From NCBI GenBank assembly GCA_019118885.1, contig DWYB01000050.1, forward strand, positions 1-41,090: DNA of 41,090 nucleotides, in the 5' to 3' direction. Position numbers and translations under genes: made by a program. The notes below the pieces were generated by a model that ran no database searches, was not told the DNA's origin, and worked only from the letters and a program-made list of their open reading frames with translations. Origin of the DNA: Candidatus Mediterraneibacter surreyensis (GTDB lineage Bacteria > Bacillota > Clostridia > Lachnospirales > Lachnospiraceae). Shown piece after piece: positions 1 through 7,917 of this stretch; positions within the stretch are counted from its first letter, which is position 1; each line of letters begins with the position of its first letter.

Positions 1-5
1 GTTCC

Positions 6-140
6 GTAATCTGGGAAAGACGTAAAAAGAATGGGATACGGCTAAGGACAATTTCAAAGCGGAAGATTCGCCTGCGGCTCAGGCATCCGCTTTGAAATTA
101 ACGCCGCATCCCATTCTTTTAAGTCTTTCCAACAGATTAC
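6..140. repeat. Long imperfect inverted repeat (hairpin) downstream of the iron ADH gene
   Basis: Bases 6-42 pair with 103-140 (GTAATCTG, GGAAAGAC and AAGAATGGGAT blocks with their complements), bases 51-63 pair with 86-98, and GCCT/AGGC at 70-84 close the tip. The resulting hairpin spans about 135 nt with a few bulges. It lies about 110 bp past the stop of the last gene of the BMC operon (minus strand). It could be a large transcript-end structure or a decayed miniature inverted-repeat element. There is no clean T-tract, so a simple intrinsic terminator is not shown. Bases 141-248 hold nothing I recognise. Confidence 0.7.
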
Positions 141-248
141 TCCAAGTCACCGTCGCCATATCCCCGTGCTGAATACGTCTTCGAAACCTGCGCTTCACTG
201 TTTTCGGACGTGTATCCAATCGGCCGGCTCCCCGCAAATACAGATTTC

Positions 249-1394
249 CTACCAAAGTTTCTTGTAGATCTGTATCACATCTGCCTTGCTCGGCACTCTG
301 GGGTTTGTCGCGGTGCACGCGTCTTCCAGCGCTGCGTCCGCCATATGGTCGATGGCCTTGAAATACTCTTCCTCTGTGATCGTTCCCATCTGGGAGATCG
401 ACAGCGGGATGTCCATCTCTTTTAACATGAACTGTACCCAGTTTACGAGTGACCTTACTGTCATGATCTTGTTATAGCTGCTCAGCCCGAGGATCTGCGC
501 CACTGTGGAGTAACGCTTCACTGCCGGGAGATATTCAGAGCGGCTCTTGCTGTGTTTGTTGATATCACTGTTGAATTCAATGATATGCGGCAGGAGCATC
601 GCGTTCGCGCGTCCGTGCGGGATGTGGAACGTAGCTCCGAGCTGATGCGCCATGCCGTGGTTCAGTCCGAGTGACGCACAGTTAAATGCAAGTCCTGCCA
701 GGCAGGATGCGGAATGCATCTTCTGGCGCGCGTGCGTATCATTCCCGTCCAGGTATGCCCTTAAAAGGAATACGCCGCAGATCTCGATCGCCTTCTCTGC
801 GAGCGCGGTCGAGAAATCATTTCTGTTTGTGCTGACACATGCTTCAAGAGCGTGTGTAAACACATCCATCCCCGTATCTGCCGTGATCGACGGCGGAACG
901 CTCTTTACCAGCTCCGCGTCCAGGATCGCCTCGTCCGGCATCATGTCTCTTGATACGAGCGGATATTTCACCTGTTCTGCCGGATCCGTGACTACCGCAA
1001 AGGAAGTTACCTCTGATCCTGTCCCGCTCGTTGTGGGGATCGCGATCAGTCCGACCTCTGCATAGTGGTCTACCCTCAGGGCAAACTCACGGATCGACTT
1101 CGATGAATCGATGGCTGAGCCGCCGCCTACCGCCACGATCGCGTCCGGCCGGTACTCGAGCATCTTTTTGACGCCTTCACTGATCTTTTCGATCGGCGGA
1201 TCCGGCACAACATCCTTAAAGATCTCGAACTCTTTATTCCCCTTCCGAAGAGGCTCTGTCACAAGCTCGATCATCTCACCCTGGGCGATGAACGGATCTG
1301 TCACGATCAGTACTTTCTGATATGGGATCTCCGCCAGACGGTCCAGCGCCTGATCCCCGAAAAATATTTTTGTCTTAATATCAAAGCTCTTCAT
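249..1394 (-). CDS. Iron-containing alcohol dehydrogenase (PduQ/FucO-like)
   Basis: A 381-residue group III (iron-dependent) alcohol dehydrogenase, a normal length for the family. The NAD-binding GGGSAID motif starts at residue 90. The metal ligands of the FucO family are visible: Asp177 and His181 in DVFTH, then His246 and His260 fourteen residues apart in the NHGMAH...HIPHG region. It should reduce an aldehyde (lactaldehyde or propionaldehyde) to the alcohol and regenerate NAD+. It is the last gene of the BMC operon, 11 bp after the DeoR gene. No N-terminal encapsulation helix is visible; the protein begins directly with the catalytic fold, so luminal targeting is unproven. The substrate cannot be decided from sequence; both PduQ (1-propanol) and FucO (1,2-propanediol) roles fit the context. 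Confidence 0.92.
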   Translation of the reverse strand: MKSFDIKTKIFFGDQALDRLAEIPYQKVLIVTDPFIAQGEMIELVTEPLRKGNKEFEIFKDVVPDPPIEKISEGVKKMLEYRPDAIVAVGGGSAIDSSKSIREFALRVDHYAEVGLIAIPTTSGTGSEVTSFAVVTDPAEQVKYPLVSRDMMPDEAILDAELVKSVPPSITADTGMDVFTHALEACVSTNRNDFSTALAEKAIEICGVFLLRAYLDGNDTHARQKMHSASCLAGLAFNCASLGLNHGMAHQLGATFHIPHGRANAMLLPHIIEFNSDINKHSKSRSEYLPAVKRYSTVAQILGLSSYNKIMTVRSLVNWVQFMLKEMDIPLSISQMGTITEEEYFKAIDHMADAALEDACTATNPRVPSKADVIQIYKKLW

Positions 1395-1405
1395 AGCTGT
1401 CCTCT

Positions 1406-2176
1406 CTATTCAGAATAAATGCATTTTATTCCTGACTCTTTAAATGTCCTGAGCCACCTGTCCTCCGGCTTTTCGTCTGTGACCACCATTGTAAGGTCAT
1501 CCAGAGGACCGATATTGGTAAATGCAGTCTTGTCGAATTTACTGCTGTCGACCGCCAATATCTTCTCCGTCGCGGATGCCAGCATTGTCGCCTTGTTATT
1601 CGCGTGGAGTTCATCCGAATCTGTCATGCCCGCGTCAGCATCGACCCCTTTGCAGGAGATGATCGCCTTATCCACGTGATAAGACCGGATCGCCTTATCT
1701 GTCTGCGGACCCACAAGAGCAAAAGACCCTTCCCTGGACGCCCCGCCTGTCGACATGACTGTCCAGTCCTGGGCGTCAAACAGCTCGATGATGATCTCGA
1801 TCGAATTTGTAATAACAGTCAGGTTCTTTTTCCCTTTCTCCTGCAGTGCTTTTGCAATATACACCGCCGTGGAGCTCGCGTCCAGCATGATGCTGTCCCC
1901 GTCCTTCACGATCCGGCTCACCAGCTCTGCAATGCGCTGCTTCCCTACGATATTGCGGTTCTTTCTGATGTTAAACGGCAGTTCGATATTGACATTTTCA
2001 TTAATGACAGCCCCGCCGTAACTTTTGATCGCATATCCGTCATTTACCAGCTTTTCAAGGTCTCTTCGGATCGTCTCCTCCGAGACATCATAGATCTGGC
2101 TCAGTTCACTTACAACAACTCTTCTGTCGGTCTGCAGTTTTTCCAGGATCTCATTTCGTCTCTCTATCGCAAGCAT
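1406..2176 (-). CDS. DeoR-family transcriptional regulator of the BMC operon
   Basis: A 256-residue DeoR regulator. The N-terminal winged helix-turn-helix (residues about 1-57) carries the typical signature around VSEETIRRDLEKL, followed by a ribose-isomerase-like sugar-phosphate sensor domain (conserved ITNS, TGG and KAIISCKGVD segments). Members usually repress sugar catabolism and are released by a phosphorylated intermediate. Its position inside the BMC operon, between pduT and the iron ADH, suggests it responds to fuculose- or rhamnulose-1-phosphate. The perfect palindrome at 10746-10764 is a candidate operator. The start is set by AGGAGG seven bases upstream of the ATG. That Shine-Dalgarno abuts a small hairpin (2187-2206, arms CCTGTTT/AAACAGG), which might tune translation. 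Confidence 0.9.
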   Translation of the reverse strand: MLAIERRNEILEKLQTDRRVVVSELSQIYDVSEETIRRDLEKLVNDGYAIKSYGGAVINENVNIELPFNIRKNRNIVGKQRIAELVSRIVKDGDSIMLDASSTAVYIAKALQEKGKKNLTVITNSIEIIIELFDAQDWTVMSTGGASREGSFALVGPQTDKAIRSYHVDKAIISCKGVDADAGMTDSDELHANNKATMLASATEKILAVDSSKFDKTAFTNIGPLDDLTMVVTDEKPEDRWLRTFKESGIKCIYSE

Positions 2177-2298
2177 ATCGCTGCCTCCTGTTTATGCCAA
2201 AACAGGCCCTCCGGCCGCTCTGCTCAATTTCCGGCGGTTTCATTACGCCGCTGTGATGCAGGGATAAGCAGGGGAGAGCCTGTCTGTTTTATAGCATA

Positions 2299-2847
2299 TT
2301 ATAAAATTGCATCGCGGATCTGGGCATCCGGGTGAGCGATAACGGAAGAATCGAGGAACATTCCTCTGTCCTTCACTGCTTCCTTTGCCCTCTCGATCGC
2401 TGCTTCAACAGCAGCTACTTCTCCTGTCAGGAGCATGTATGATTTTCCGCACATACCTCTTGCGATACGCAGCTCGATCAGGTCTACGATGGCTGTCTTT
2501 GCCGCCTCATCCGCTGCCACGATAATGGATGCCGCATCATATGTCTCAAAGATGCCCAGCGCAGATACGTCTTCAATCTTTGCTGCTCCATAGATCGCCG
2601 GGAAAATAGATTCATGCGGGTTTCCGAGCACAAAACTGTCGATCAGATGGAAGCCGTGCAGCTCTCTGGCGTTGTCTACCGCTGCTTTTACGGCACTCAA
2701 GTCACCTGTAATGATCGCAATATATTTGCCCGGACATACGGTCTGAGCTTCGATTATGCTGACTTCAGAGGTCTTTACCATGGCGTCCGCCGCGGTGATA
2801 CCTGCTGAAACAGTCTTATATTCTACCATTCCAATTGCCTTACTCAT
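2299..2847 (-). CDS. pduT: Tandem-domain BMC shell protein (BMC-T), PduT type
   Basis: This protein has two BMC domains in tandem: residues about 3-88 with IGMVEYKTV, and about 95-180 with LGIFETYDA. They form a trimeric pseudohexagonal shell tile. Cys38 in the segment TVCPGK occupies the same place as Cys38 of Salmonella PduT, which binds a pore-centred [4Fe-4S] cluster, so an electron-conducting shell tile is likely. The neighbour upstream is PduS, the flavin/Fe-S reductase known to work with PduT. The ATG at 2847 is preferred over the in-frame GTG nine bases upstream because the AGGAAGG ribosome site sits about 11 bases before it and too close to the GTG. Confidence 0.92.
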   Translation of the reverse strand: MSKAIGMVEYKTVSAGITAADAMVKTSEVSIIEAQTVCPGKYIAIITGDLSAVKAAVDNARELHGFHLIDSFVLGNPHESIFPAIYGAAKIEDVSALGIFETYDAASIIVAADEAAKTAIVDLIELRIARGMCGKSYMLLTGEVAAVEAAIERAKEAVKDRGMFLDSSVIAHPDAQIRDAIL

Positions 2848-2863
2848 TGCCTGCACGTCCTTC

Positions 2864-4186
2864 CTAAGTTTCTATGATCACATATTTATCATTTACTTCT
2901 GTCACTGTACCGGTAACTGATGCATGGATCCCCACGCTCAGCCCCTTCGCCGGCTCAGCGATCATCTGTCCCTTTGTCACCTTGTCGCCTTCTTTTACGA
3001 CAGCTGACGCAGGCGCTCCGATATGCTGGCTCAGCATGATGCGGACTCTCTTGACCGGCACCTCTGACTCATCGAGAGGAGCCTCTTTGTTGTATTTGGT
3101 CAGGTCAAGTCTTGCCATCAGCCTCTCCATCGGGACTTTCCTGTATTCTCTCTCCGGTCCTACCGGCTTCGCCTCCACCTGCGGCGGACGGATGCCGTTC
3201 GCCCTTAAGCCTGCCTTGTACTCTGCCATAAGGCTTCTGGGTGAAAGGCCCTGGAAACAGGAATACAGTTCACAGACGCCACAGGATGAGCAGAACATCG
3301 TATTTACAAAGATGTTTGGCTCCTGGATATCCTTGCATGTGGCTGCAAGCATGAACTTATTCGGCTCGATCGGATGCCCGAGCAGATGTCTCGGACAGAG
3401 ATCTGTACACATCGAACACTGACAGCAGCACGCTGCTGCGCGTTTCATGTCGATGGAGTTTTTCTTTAATTTTTTCTGTATGATATAATGGTCCTCCGGC
3501 AGTACGAGGATCGCGTTCGTTGTCTTAGTGACAGGCTGCGCTCCTGTGCCGATATTTCCCATCATCGGTCCGCCTACAAAGTAGACCGGGTTCGGTGTCG
3601 TCACATGGCCTGCAAGCGCGACCACCTCATCCAGCGGCGTCCCGATCGGCACGCGTACAGTCACCGGATGCTCAACTTCCGCTACGACAGACACCAGCTT
3701 GTCTTCCACCGGTGTCTTCTCGTTCAGTGCCCTGTATACATTGTATACAGTCTCTACATTGAACACCGCGACACCGCTCTCGATCGGGAGCCCGCCCGGG
3801 CGGACTACCTTGCCGGTCACTTCATAGATCAGTACGACTTCATCGCCTGCCGGATACACTTCATCCAGCAGCCCCAGCCTCACTTCCGGATATTGATCGA
3901 TCACGGCGCTCACTGCCTCGATCGTCTTTTTATACGCTTTCTTGATGCCGATGATAACTTCCTTTGCACCGACTGTCTCGCCGATCATATGGAATGTATC
4001 AATGATCTCTTTCGCATATTTTTCAAGCAGCTGCCTGTGCAGTCTTAAGAGCGGCTCGCACTCCGCACAGTTCAGGATGATCGTATCCGCACGCTCATCA
4101 AGCTTGGCATATGTCGGAAATCCCGCACCACCTGCGCCAACGATACCGTTCTGCTGCAATATGCTGCTCAATTCTTTCATATCCAT
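2864..4186 (-). CDS. pduS: PduS-like RnfC-type flavin/iron-sulfur electron-transfer protein
   Basis: A protein of about 440 residues with the RnfC/PduS layout. There is an N-terminal glycine-rich nucleotide/FMN-binding segment (GIVGAGGAGFPT), a SLBB-like middle, two Cys clusters typical of [4Fe-4S] binding (CCQCSMCTDLCP and FCSSCGVCELYSC), and a C-terminal barrel-sandwich segment. PduS was described as a cobalamin reductase in B12-dependent Pdu organelles. With no B12 enzyme here, a general NAD(P)H-to-electron-carrier role across the shell with PduT is more plausible. The start at 4186 (MDMKELS) follows GGAG at a 10-base gap and lies just after the EutN stop. An upstream TTG would overlap EutN and has no better ribosome site. 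Confidence 0.9.
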   Translation of the reverse strand: MDMKELSSILQQNGIVGAGGAGFPTYAKLDERADTIILNCAECEPLLRLHRQLLEKYAKEIIDTFHMIGETVGAKEVIIGIKKAYKKTIEAVSAVIDQYPEVRLGLLDEVYPAGDEVVLIYEVTGKVVRPGGLPIESGVAVFNVETVYNVYRALNEKTPVEDKLVSVVAEVEHPVTVRVPIGTPLDEVVALAGHVTTPNPVYFVGGPMMGNIGTGAQPVTKTTNAILVLPEDHYIIQKKLKKNSIDMKRAAACCCQCSMCTDLCPRHLLGHPIEPNKFMLAATCKDIQEPNIFVNTMFCSSCGVCELYSCFQGLSPRSLMAEYKAGLRANGIRPPQVEAKPVGPEREYRKVPMERLMARLDLTKYNKEAPLDESEVPVKRVRIMLSQHIGAPASAVVKEGDKVTKGQMIAEPAKGLSVGIHASVTGTVTEVNDKYVIIET

Positions 4187-4193
4187 AATTTCA

Positions 4194-4460
4194 CTACTCC
4201 AGTCCTGATCCGTCGTCAATAATTCCTACGATCGCCGCATCGACAGGCGCGTCTGGCATCCCGCTGCCGATCCTTGCCGCGCTGCCCTGGGTGACGAGCA
4301 CATACTCGCCGATGCCCGCGCCGATCTTGTCGATGGCGATGAGCTGTTTCGCGCCGGAGTGCATATGCTCCAGAACGTCTACGATCATGAATTTATTGCC
4401 GATCAAATTTTCACATTTGCGTGTTGAAACAACACTTCCAACAACTTTCCCTATCAGCAT
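4194..4460 (-). CDS. EutN/CcmL-type BMC vertex protein (BMC-P)
   Basis: An 88-residue protein of the EutN/CcmL family, the pentameric tile that caps the vertices of the icosahedral shell. The family start (MLIGKVVGSVVSTRK) and the GEYVLVTQGSAAR loop are present and the length is standard. It overlaps the end of pduL by seven bases and is followed eight bases later by pduS, which supports translational coupling. One BMC-P gene is the only one in the window, so the vertices probably depend on this copy. Confidence 0.93.
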   Translation of the reverse strand: MLIGKVVGSVVSTRKCENLIGNKFMIVDVLEHMHSGAKQLIAIDKIGAGIGEYVLVTQGSAARIGSGMPDAPVDAAIVGIIDDGSGLE

Positions 4461-5104
4461 GATATTATCCTCACCGTGTCGCCGGTCGCAATCTTTGCAG
4501 CGTTCGCCTCATCCGTATCGATATGCATTTCAAGGGTAAAGCTGTCGTCCACGCGGATCTTCACGCGGTTGAAGATCGTTCCTCTCTCATTGTCCGCCTT
4601 CACGGAGACGATATCGCCGTCGTGCACTCCTGCCGCCATGGCATCCTTCGGGGACATATGTATATGGCGCATCGCGATGATGCAGCCCTCATTCAGATAG
4701 ATCGCGCCCTTCGGCCCTACGACCGCGATCGGGGCGCTTCCCTCGATCTTTCCGGACTCCCGGATCGGAGCGTTCACTCCCAGGCGGATCGCATCGGTAG
4801 CGGAGATCTCAACCTGCGTCTGCTTCCTCACAGGTCCGAGCACACGCACATTTTCGATCGCCCTGAGCTTGAGGCCGACGATGGTCACTGTCTCATTGGC
4901 CGCGAACTGTCCGCCCATAAGGCCTTTTTTCCGTGTCAGATGGTATCCTTCACCGAACAGCGCTTCCACATGTTCCTGAGTAAGATGGATATGTCTTGCG
5001 GACACTCCGATCGGCACCATGTATCCTGCCCCTTCAGAGGATTTCTGCTTTTCAACTGCTTCCAGGACCAGTTTTGTAATTAATGCTACATTACTGTTAT
5101 CCAT
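4454..5104 (-). CDS. pduL: PduL phosphate propanoyltransferase with N-terminal encapsulation peptide
   Basis: A 216-residue PduL phosphotransacylase (tandem PduL domains). It converts acyl-CoA and phosphate to acyl-phosphate and free CoA, recycling CoA inside the organelle. The metal-binding histidine motifs ARHIHL (domain 1) and MRHIHM (domain 2) are present. Residues about 4-19 (SNVALITKLVLEAVEK) form the amphipathic helix expected of an encapsulation peptide. A short SSEGAGY linker joins it to the catalytic core. It is separated from the upstream shell gene by two hairpins (5121-5189). The start follows a GGAGGAG site. Confidence 0.94.
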   Translation of the reverse strand: MDNSNVALITKLVLEAVEKQKSSEGAGYMVPIGVSARHIHLTQEHVEALFGEGYHLTRKKGLMGGQFAANETVTIVGLKLRAIENVRVLGPVRKQTQVEISATDAIRLGVNAPIRESGKIEGSAPIAVVGPKGAIYLNEGCIIAMRHIHMSPKDAMAAGVHDGDIVSVKADNERGTIFNRVKIRVDDSFTLEMHIDTDEANAAKIATGDTVRIISC

Positions 5105-5120
5105 ATCTCAATTCTCCTCC

Positions 5121-5147
5121 AAAAACGGATCTGCATCATCCGTTTTT
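5121..5147 (-). terminator. Hairpin with T-run directly before the pduL ribosome site
   Basis: Ten-base perfect arms (5121-5130 and 5138-5147, AAAAACGGAT and its complement) close a seven-base loop. Read on the minus strand the second arm ends in five Ts, immediately followed by the GGAGGAG site of pduL. It resembles a weak intrinsic terminator or attenuator that lets only part of the transcription pass from shell genes into pduL and beyond. Confidence 0.6.
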
Positions 5148-5154
5148 CTCATAT

Positions 5155-5189
5155 GCAGGAAACAGCCTGTCTCTGCGGCTGTTTCCTGC
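5155..5189 (-). other. Intercistronic 13-bp hairpin between BMC-H and pduL genes
   Basis: Arms 5155-5167 and 5177-5189 (GCAGGAAACAGCC and complement) pair perfectly around a nine-base loop. There is no T-tract after it on either strand, so it looks more like an mRNA-stabilising or processing hairpin than a terminator. It sits 25 bp downstream of the upstream BMC-H stop codon. It could protect the abundant shell-protein message from 3' decay and so help set stoichiometry. Confidence 0.6.
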
Positions 5190-5213
5190 GGGGTCTGTCA
5201 ATAATTACTGTGA

Positions 5214-5621
5214 TTATTTCAGGACCGGAAGGATCTTCTCCACATCGTTGTGCGGTCTCGGGATCACGTGTGTAGCTACGAGCTCGCCAAGTCTTCCTGC
5301 TGCCTCTGCTCCGGACTCAACTGCGGATTTTACAGCTCCTACATCTCCGCGTACCATAACTGTTACGAGTCCGCTTCCGATCTTCTCTGTTCCTACGAGA
5401 ACTACGTTCGCAGCCTTTAACATTGTATCTGCTGCCTCGATCGATGCTACCAGACCTCTTGTTTCAACCATTCCTAATGCTTCCTGTGACATTCTTCTCT
5501 CCTCCTTCTGAATCATCGGTTGTTCCTGAACCGTTGTTTCTGCTTTCTGCGCCGTCTTTCTCACTCTTCGTACAGTTTTCGCCGGCGCTTTGGCTGTTGT
5601 TGTTTTCTTTTCCTCTGCCAT
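5214..5621 (-). CDS. BMC-H shell protein with basic N-terminal extension and possible internal start
   Basis: A 135-residue protein. Residues about 44-135 form a PduA/PduJ-like hexameric BMC-H tile, nearly identical in its C-terminal half to the neighbouring shell gene at 5969-6250. Residues 1-43 are an added low-complexity, Lys/Arg/Ala/Thr-rich tail (for example [14 protein letters not shown]), not a normal part of BMC-H. The long start follows AGGAGG at nine bases. A second ATG at 5492, at the usual family start (MSQEALG), follows its own strong AGGAGG at eight bases. Both a tailed and an untailed tile could therefore be made from one gene. The tail could bind nucleic acid, the shell interior or cargo; this is inference. 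Confidence 0.9.
   Translation of the reverse strand: MAEEKKTTTAKAPAKTVRRVRKTAQKAETTVQEQPMIQKEERRMSQEALGMVETRGLVASIEAADTMLKAANVVLVGTEKIGSGLVTVMVRGDVGAVKSAVESGAEAAGRLGELVATHVIPRPHNDVEKILPVLK
5490..5506 (-). promoter_or_regulatory. Internal ribosome binding site and ATG for the untailed BMC-H form
   Basis: On the minus strand AGGAGG (5501-5506) precedes ATG (5490-5492) by eight bases inside the coding region of the extended BMC-H gene, in frame. It would yield a 92-residue standard tile ending at the same stop (5214). A perfect Shine-Dalgarno at the canonical family start is unlikely to be accidental. Confidence 0.65.
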
Positions 5622-5634
5622 TTCAAACTGCCTC

Positions 5635-5919
5635 CTAACTCACCCTGTTTGCACTGTCATTGACGATCTTGAGTATCTCTTCATGAGGGCTCGGGATCAC
5701 AACCTTGCAGACAGGATCTTTGATTCCGTTCGCTGCGGCAGCTTCAATGGCCTGCTTGACAGCGGATACGTCGCCGCGGATGATGATCGTGACCAGTCGT
5801 CCGCCCAGTTTTTTCTCCCATGTGACAAGCTCGACTTCGGCGGTCTTGCACATGATATCAATGGCAACTACCGCTGCCGTTACACTCGGGATCTCAAAGA
5901 ATCCATACGCTTTACCCAT
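5635..5919 (-). CDS. BMC-H shell protein
   Basis: A 94-residue single BMC-domain protein (start [13 protein letters not shown], core [21 protein letters not shown], end [10 protein letters not shown]). It forms hexameric facet tiles. It is more divergent from the PduA/J-like pair than they are from one another, so it probably supplies a different pore chemistry. The gene sits between those two genes, 13 bp before the extended one and about 50 bp after the other, in the same orientation. Confidence 0.93.
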   Translation of the reverse strand: MGKAYGFFEIPSVTAAVVAIDIMCKTAEVELVTWEKKLGGRLVTIIIRGDVSAVKQAIEAAAANGIKDPVCKVVIPSPHEEILKIVNDSANRVS

Positions 5920-5968
5920 GAGACTGCTCCTTTACTGTGATCTGAAGACTTTCCTCATTCACTCCGGC

Positions 5969-6250
5969 TTAGATGGACGGAAGGATCTTCTCTACGTCAT
6001 TGTGCGGTCTCGGGATCACGTGTGTAGCTACAAGCTCGCCCAGTCTTCCTGCAGCGTCAGCGCCTGTCTCTACTGCTGCCTTGACAGCTCCTACATCTCC
6101 GCGCACCATAACTGTTACGAGTCCGCTTCCGATCTTCTCTGTTCCTACCAGTGTTACCTCAGCTGCCTTTGTCATTGCATCCGCAGCCTCGATCGCTGCT
6201 GTAAGTCCTCTTGTTTCAACCATTCCTAATGCCTGCTGTGCCATTGCCAT
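5969..6250 (-). CDS. BMC-H shell protein, PduA/PduJ-like
   Basis: A 93-residue canonical hexameric shell tile ([16 protein letters not shown]..., ending [10 protein letters not shown]). The [23 protein letters not shown] tail region is shared almost word for word with the extended BMC-H at 5214-5621, and long DNA blocks match (compare 5219-5290 with 5981-6052). That indicates a recent duplication or gene conversion. It is likely a major facet protein allowing passage of small polar metabolites. The ribosome site AGGAGG lies close upstream. Confidence 0.94.
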   Translation of the reverse strand: MAMAQQALGMVETRGLTAAIEAADAMTKAAEVTLVGTEKIGSGLVTVMVRGDVGAVKAAVETGADAAGRLGELVATHVIPRPHNDVEKILPSI

Positions 6251-6263
6251 TGTTCATTTCCTC

Positions 6264-6617
6264 CTAAATCTCTTCGATATCTTTTTCGTTGATGATATGT
6301 GGTTCACCTTTGTCCAGTCCGGTGATCTTCAGCATTTTTTCCGTATCCTCTGTCGGTCTTGCGATCTCATATTCGTTCACAACACCCGCAAGCTCTTCGG
6401 CTCTTGCCTTTGCCGCCTCAAGCGCCGCCGTGACATCGGATACGCTTCCGCGGAATTTAACCATAACGATCAGTGGTACGGGCAGTTCATCTGCATTCGC
6501 CGGTTTGTTTTTGTCGAACTTTTCGAGCCATACATTGCCTGCCTTGCATCCGGCGTCCGCCGCCGCAAACGCTGTGGCAAGCCCGAAAACCTCCAACATG
6601 CCTACTGCATCTCCCAT
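6264..6617 (-). CDS. BMC-H shell protein with insertion and C-terminal extension
   Basis: A 117-residue single BMC-domain protein (MGDAVGMLEVFGLATAFAAAD start; IVMVKFRGSVSDVTAALEAA core). Compared with the ~93-residue norm it carries an insertion around residues 33-46 (FDKNKPANADELPVP) and about 18 extra acidic C-terminal residues (ending IINEKDIEEI). Two Cys flank the early helix region. It forms part of the facet set of four BMC-H genes here and lies 10 bp after the Zn-ADH gene. Whether the extension faces lumen or cytosol is unknown. Confidence 0.9.
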   Translation of the reverse strand: MGDAVGMLEVFGLATAFAAADAGCKAGNVWLEKFDKNKPANADELPVPLIVMVKFRGSVSDVTAALEAAKARAEELAGVVNEYEIARPTEDTEKMLKITGLDKGEPHIINEKDIEEI

Positions 6618-6627
6618 AATGATTCAC

Positions 6628-7839
6628 CTATTTATTCACGATCGCGATCTTAAGGCCTTTCTGTGCAAGGTTCGTCTGGTGGGCCTCATTGATCTCCTCA
6701 AGCGGGAACTTGTGCGTGATCAGCTCCTTCATCGGAAGGCCGATCGCCTGCGCTCTCTTCAGGAAATCAAATGTAGTCGCGTAATCCCTCAGTGTATATA
6801 CCCAGGAGCCGACCAGTGTGATCTCTTTGGAGCAGAGGTCAAAGTGCGGATTGATCGTGGCGTCTCCGCCGTTGATGAAGAATCCGAGCTCGCATAAGCC
6901 GCCGCCGTTGCGGATGAATTTGTAGATGTTTGAGTGCGCTACCGGTGATCCTGTGCACTGGAAGGCAAAATCTGCAAGGTGTCCGCCGAAGGCTTCCTTC
7001 ACTGCTCCTGAAAGAGCGTCGATCCCTTTGTACTCCATAAAGTTTACAGACTTGTCAGCACCCATCTTCTTCGCGAAGTCGAGTCTCTGCTGGTTGCCGT
7101 CCACTGCAACGATGTTCTCGATGCCCATCGTGCGGAGAACTGCGATGCAGATCAGACCGATGGGTCCGCAGCCCTGTACGACTACTCTGCTGTTGAATCT
7201 TAAGATTCCTGTCGTCTTTGCCCTCTCAACTGCATGTACGAGCACCGCACATGGCTCAATGAGGATCCTGGAATCAAGATCCAGGTCGCTTACGTTGAAG
7301 ATGGAAGATCCTTCGCGGACCAGGATGTAATCGGAAAACCATCCGTTCAGATGGATATCATCGTCCGGAAGAAGTCCGTATACGTCAGCCCCGCCGATGT
7401 TCTTCTTGTTCAGGTCGAACATCTCGATATCCGGGTCATCCTTAAAGATCATACATGTAACGACTTTGTCGCCGACCTTCAGCGGTTTGCCCGCGCTGTC
7501 TGTCTTTACGTTCTTGCCCATCTTGACGATCTCGCCGGTCCCCTCGTGTCCGAGCGCTACCGGGATCAGTCCGAACGGGTCTCTCTTGAACTCATGGGCA
7601 TCTGTCCCGCAGATACCGCATCCTTCTACTTTTACGAGGATATCTCCGTCTCCCACTTCCGGGATCGGGAATTCCTTGATGTCATAATGCTCAAGTGATG
7701 TCAGCATCGCAACGTGTGCTGTCTTCGGGATTGCCTGGCTTGCAGCCGGCTGTGCGGACGGTGAAGGGATCTTCTTGTCCAGCATGCTTTCCAGCACCTG
7801 TTTAACGACGGCTTCCACATTAGCGGAATTCATTTCCAT
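6628..7839 (-). CDS. Medium-chain (zinc-type) alcohol dehydrogenase with encapsulation peptide
   Basis: A 403-residue MDR-family dehydrogenase. Residues about 5-20 (SANVEAVVKQVLESML) are an amphipathic encapsulation helix, followed by a Pro/Ala/Ser linker (about 24-40) and then the GroES-like fold. The catalytic zinc motif GCGICGTDAHEF and GHEGTGE are present, as is the nucleotide-binding Rossmann segment VVQGCGPIGL. The four-cysteine structural zinc lobe usual in ADHs is absent; that stretch reads KDDPDIEMFDLNKKNIGG. It probably oxidises or reduces an alcohol/aldehyde pair in the lumen, recycling NAD(H) for the aldehyde dehydrogenase. A large hairpin separates it from the upstream aldehyde dehydrogenase gene, so its expression may be set separately. 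Confidence 0.91.
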   Translation of the reverse strand: MEMNSANVEAVVKQVLESMLDKKIPSPSAQPAASQAIPKTAHVAMLTSLEHYDIKEFPIPEVGDGDILVKVEGCGICGTDAHEFKRDPFGLIPVALGHEGTGEIVKMGKNVKTDSAGKPLKVGDKVVTCMIFKDDPDIEMFDLNKKNIGGADVYGLLPDDDIHLNGWFSDYILVREGSSIFNVSDLDLDSRILIEPCAVLVHAVERAKTTGILRFNSRVVVQGCGPIGLICIAVLRTMGIENIVAVDGNQQRLDFAKKMGADKSVNFMEYKGIDALSGAVKEAFGGHLADFAFQCTGSPVAHSNIYKFIRNGGGLCELGFFINGGDATINPHFDLCSKEITLVGSWVYTLRDYATTFDFLKRAQAIGLPMKELITHKFPLEEINEAHQTNLAQKGLKIAIVNK

Positions 7840-7917
7840 GTTATCTACCTCCTATTTCTGTTTACGCCGTGCCAGCTCGATTCCGCTCCGCTTCATCTCG
7901 CTGTCGGCGTGCGCCGT

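Noticed and set aside
79-425. Open frames on both strands near the left edge
   Set aside because: They overlap the large inverted repeat or the C-terminal part of the iron ADH, have no family similarity and lack ribosome sites.
1604-2335. A 243-codon plus-strand frame antisense to the DeoR gene
   Set aside because: The opposite strand encodes a complete DeoR regulator; the antisense translation has the random His/Cys/Arg-rich look of a shadow.
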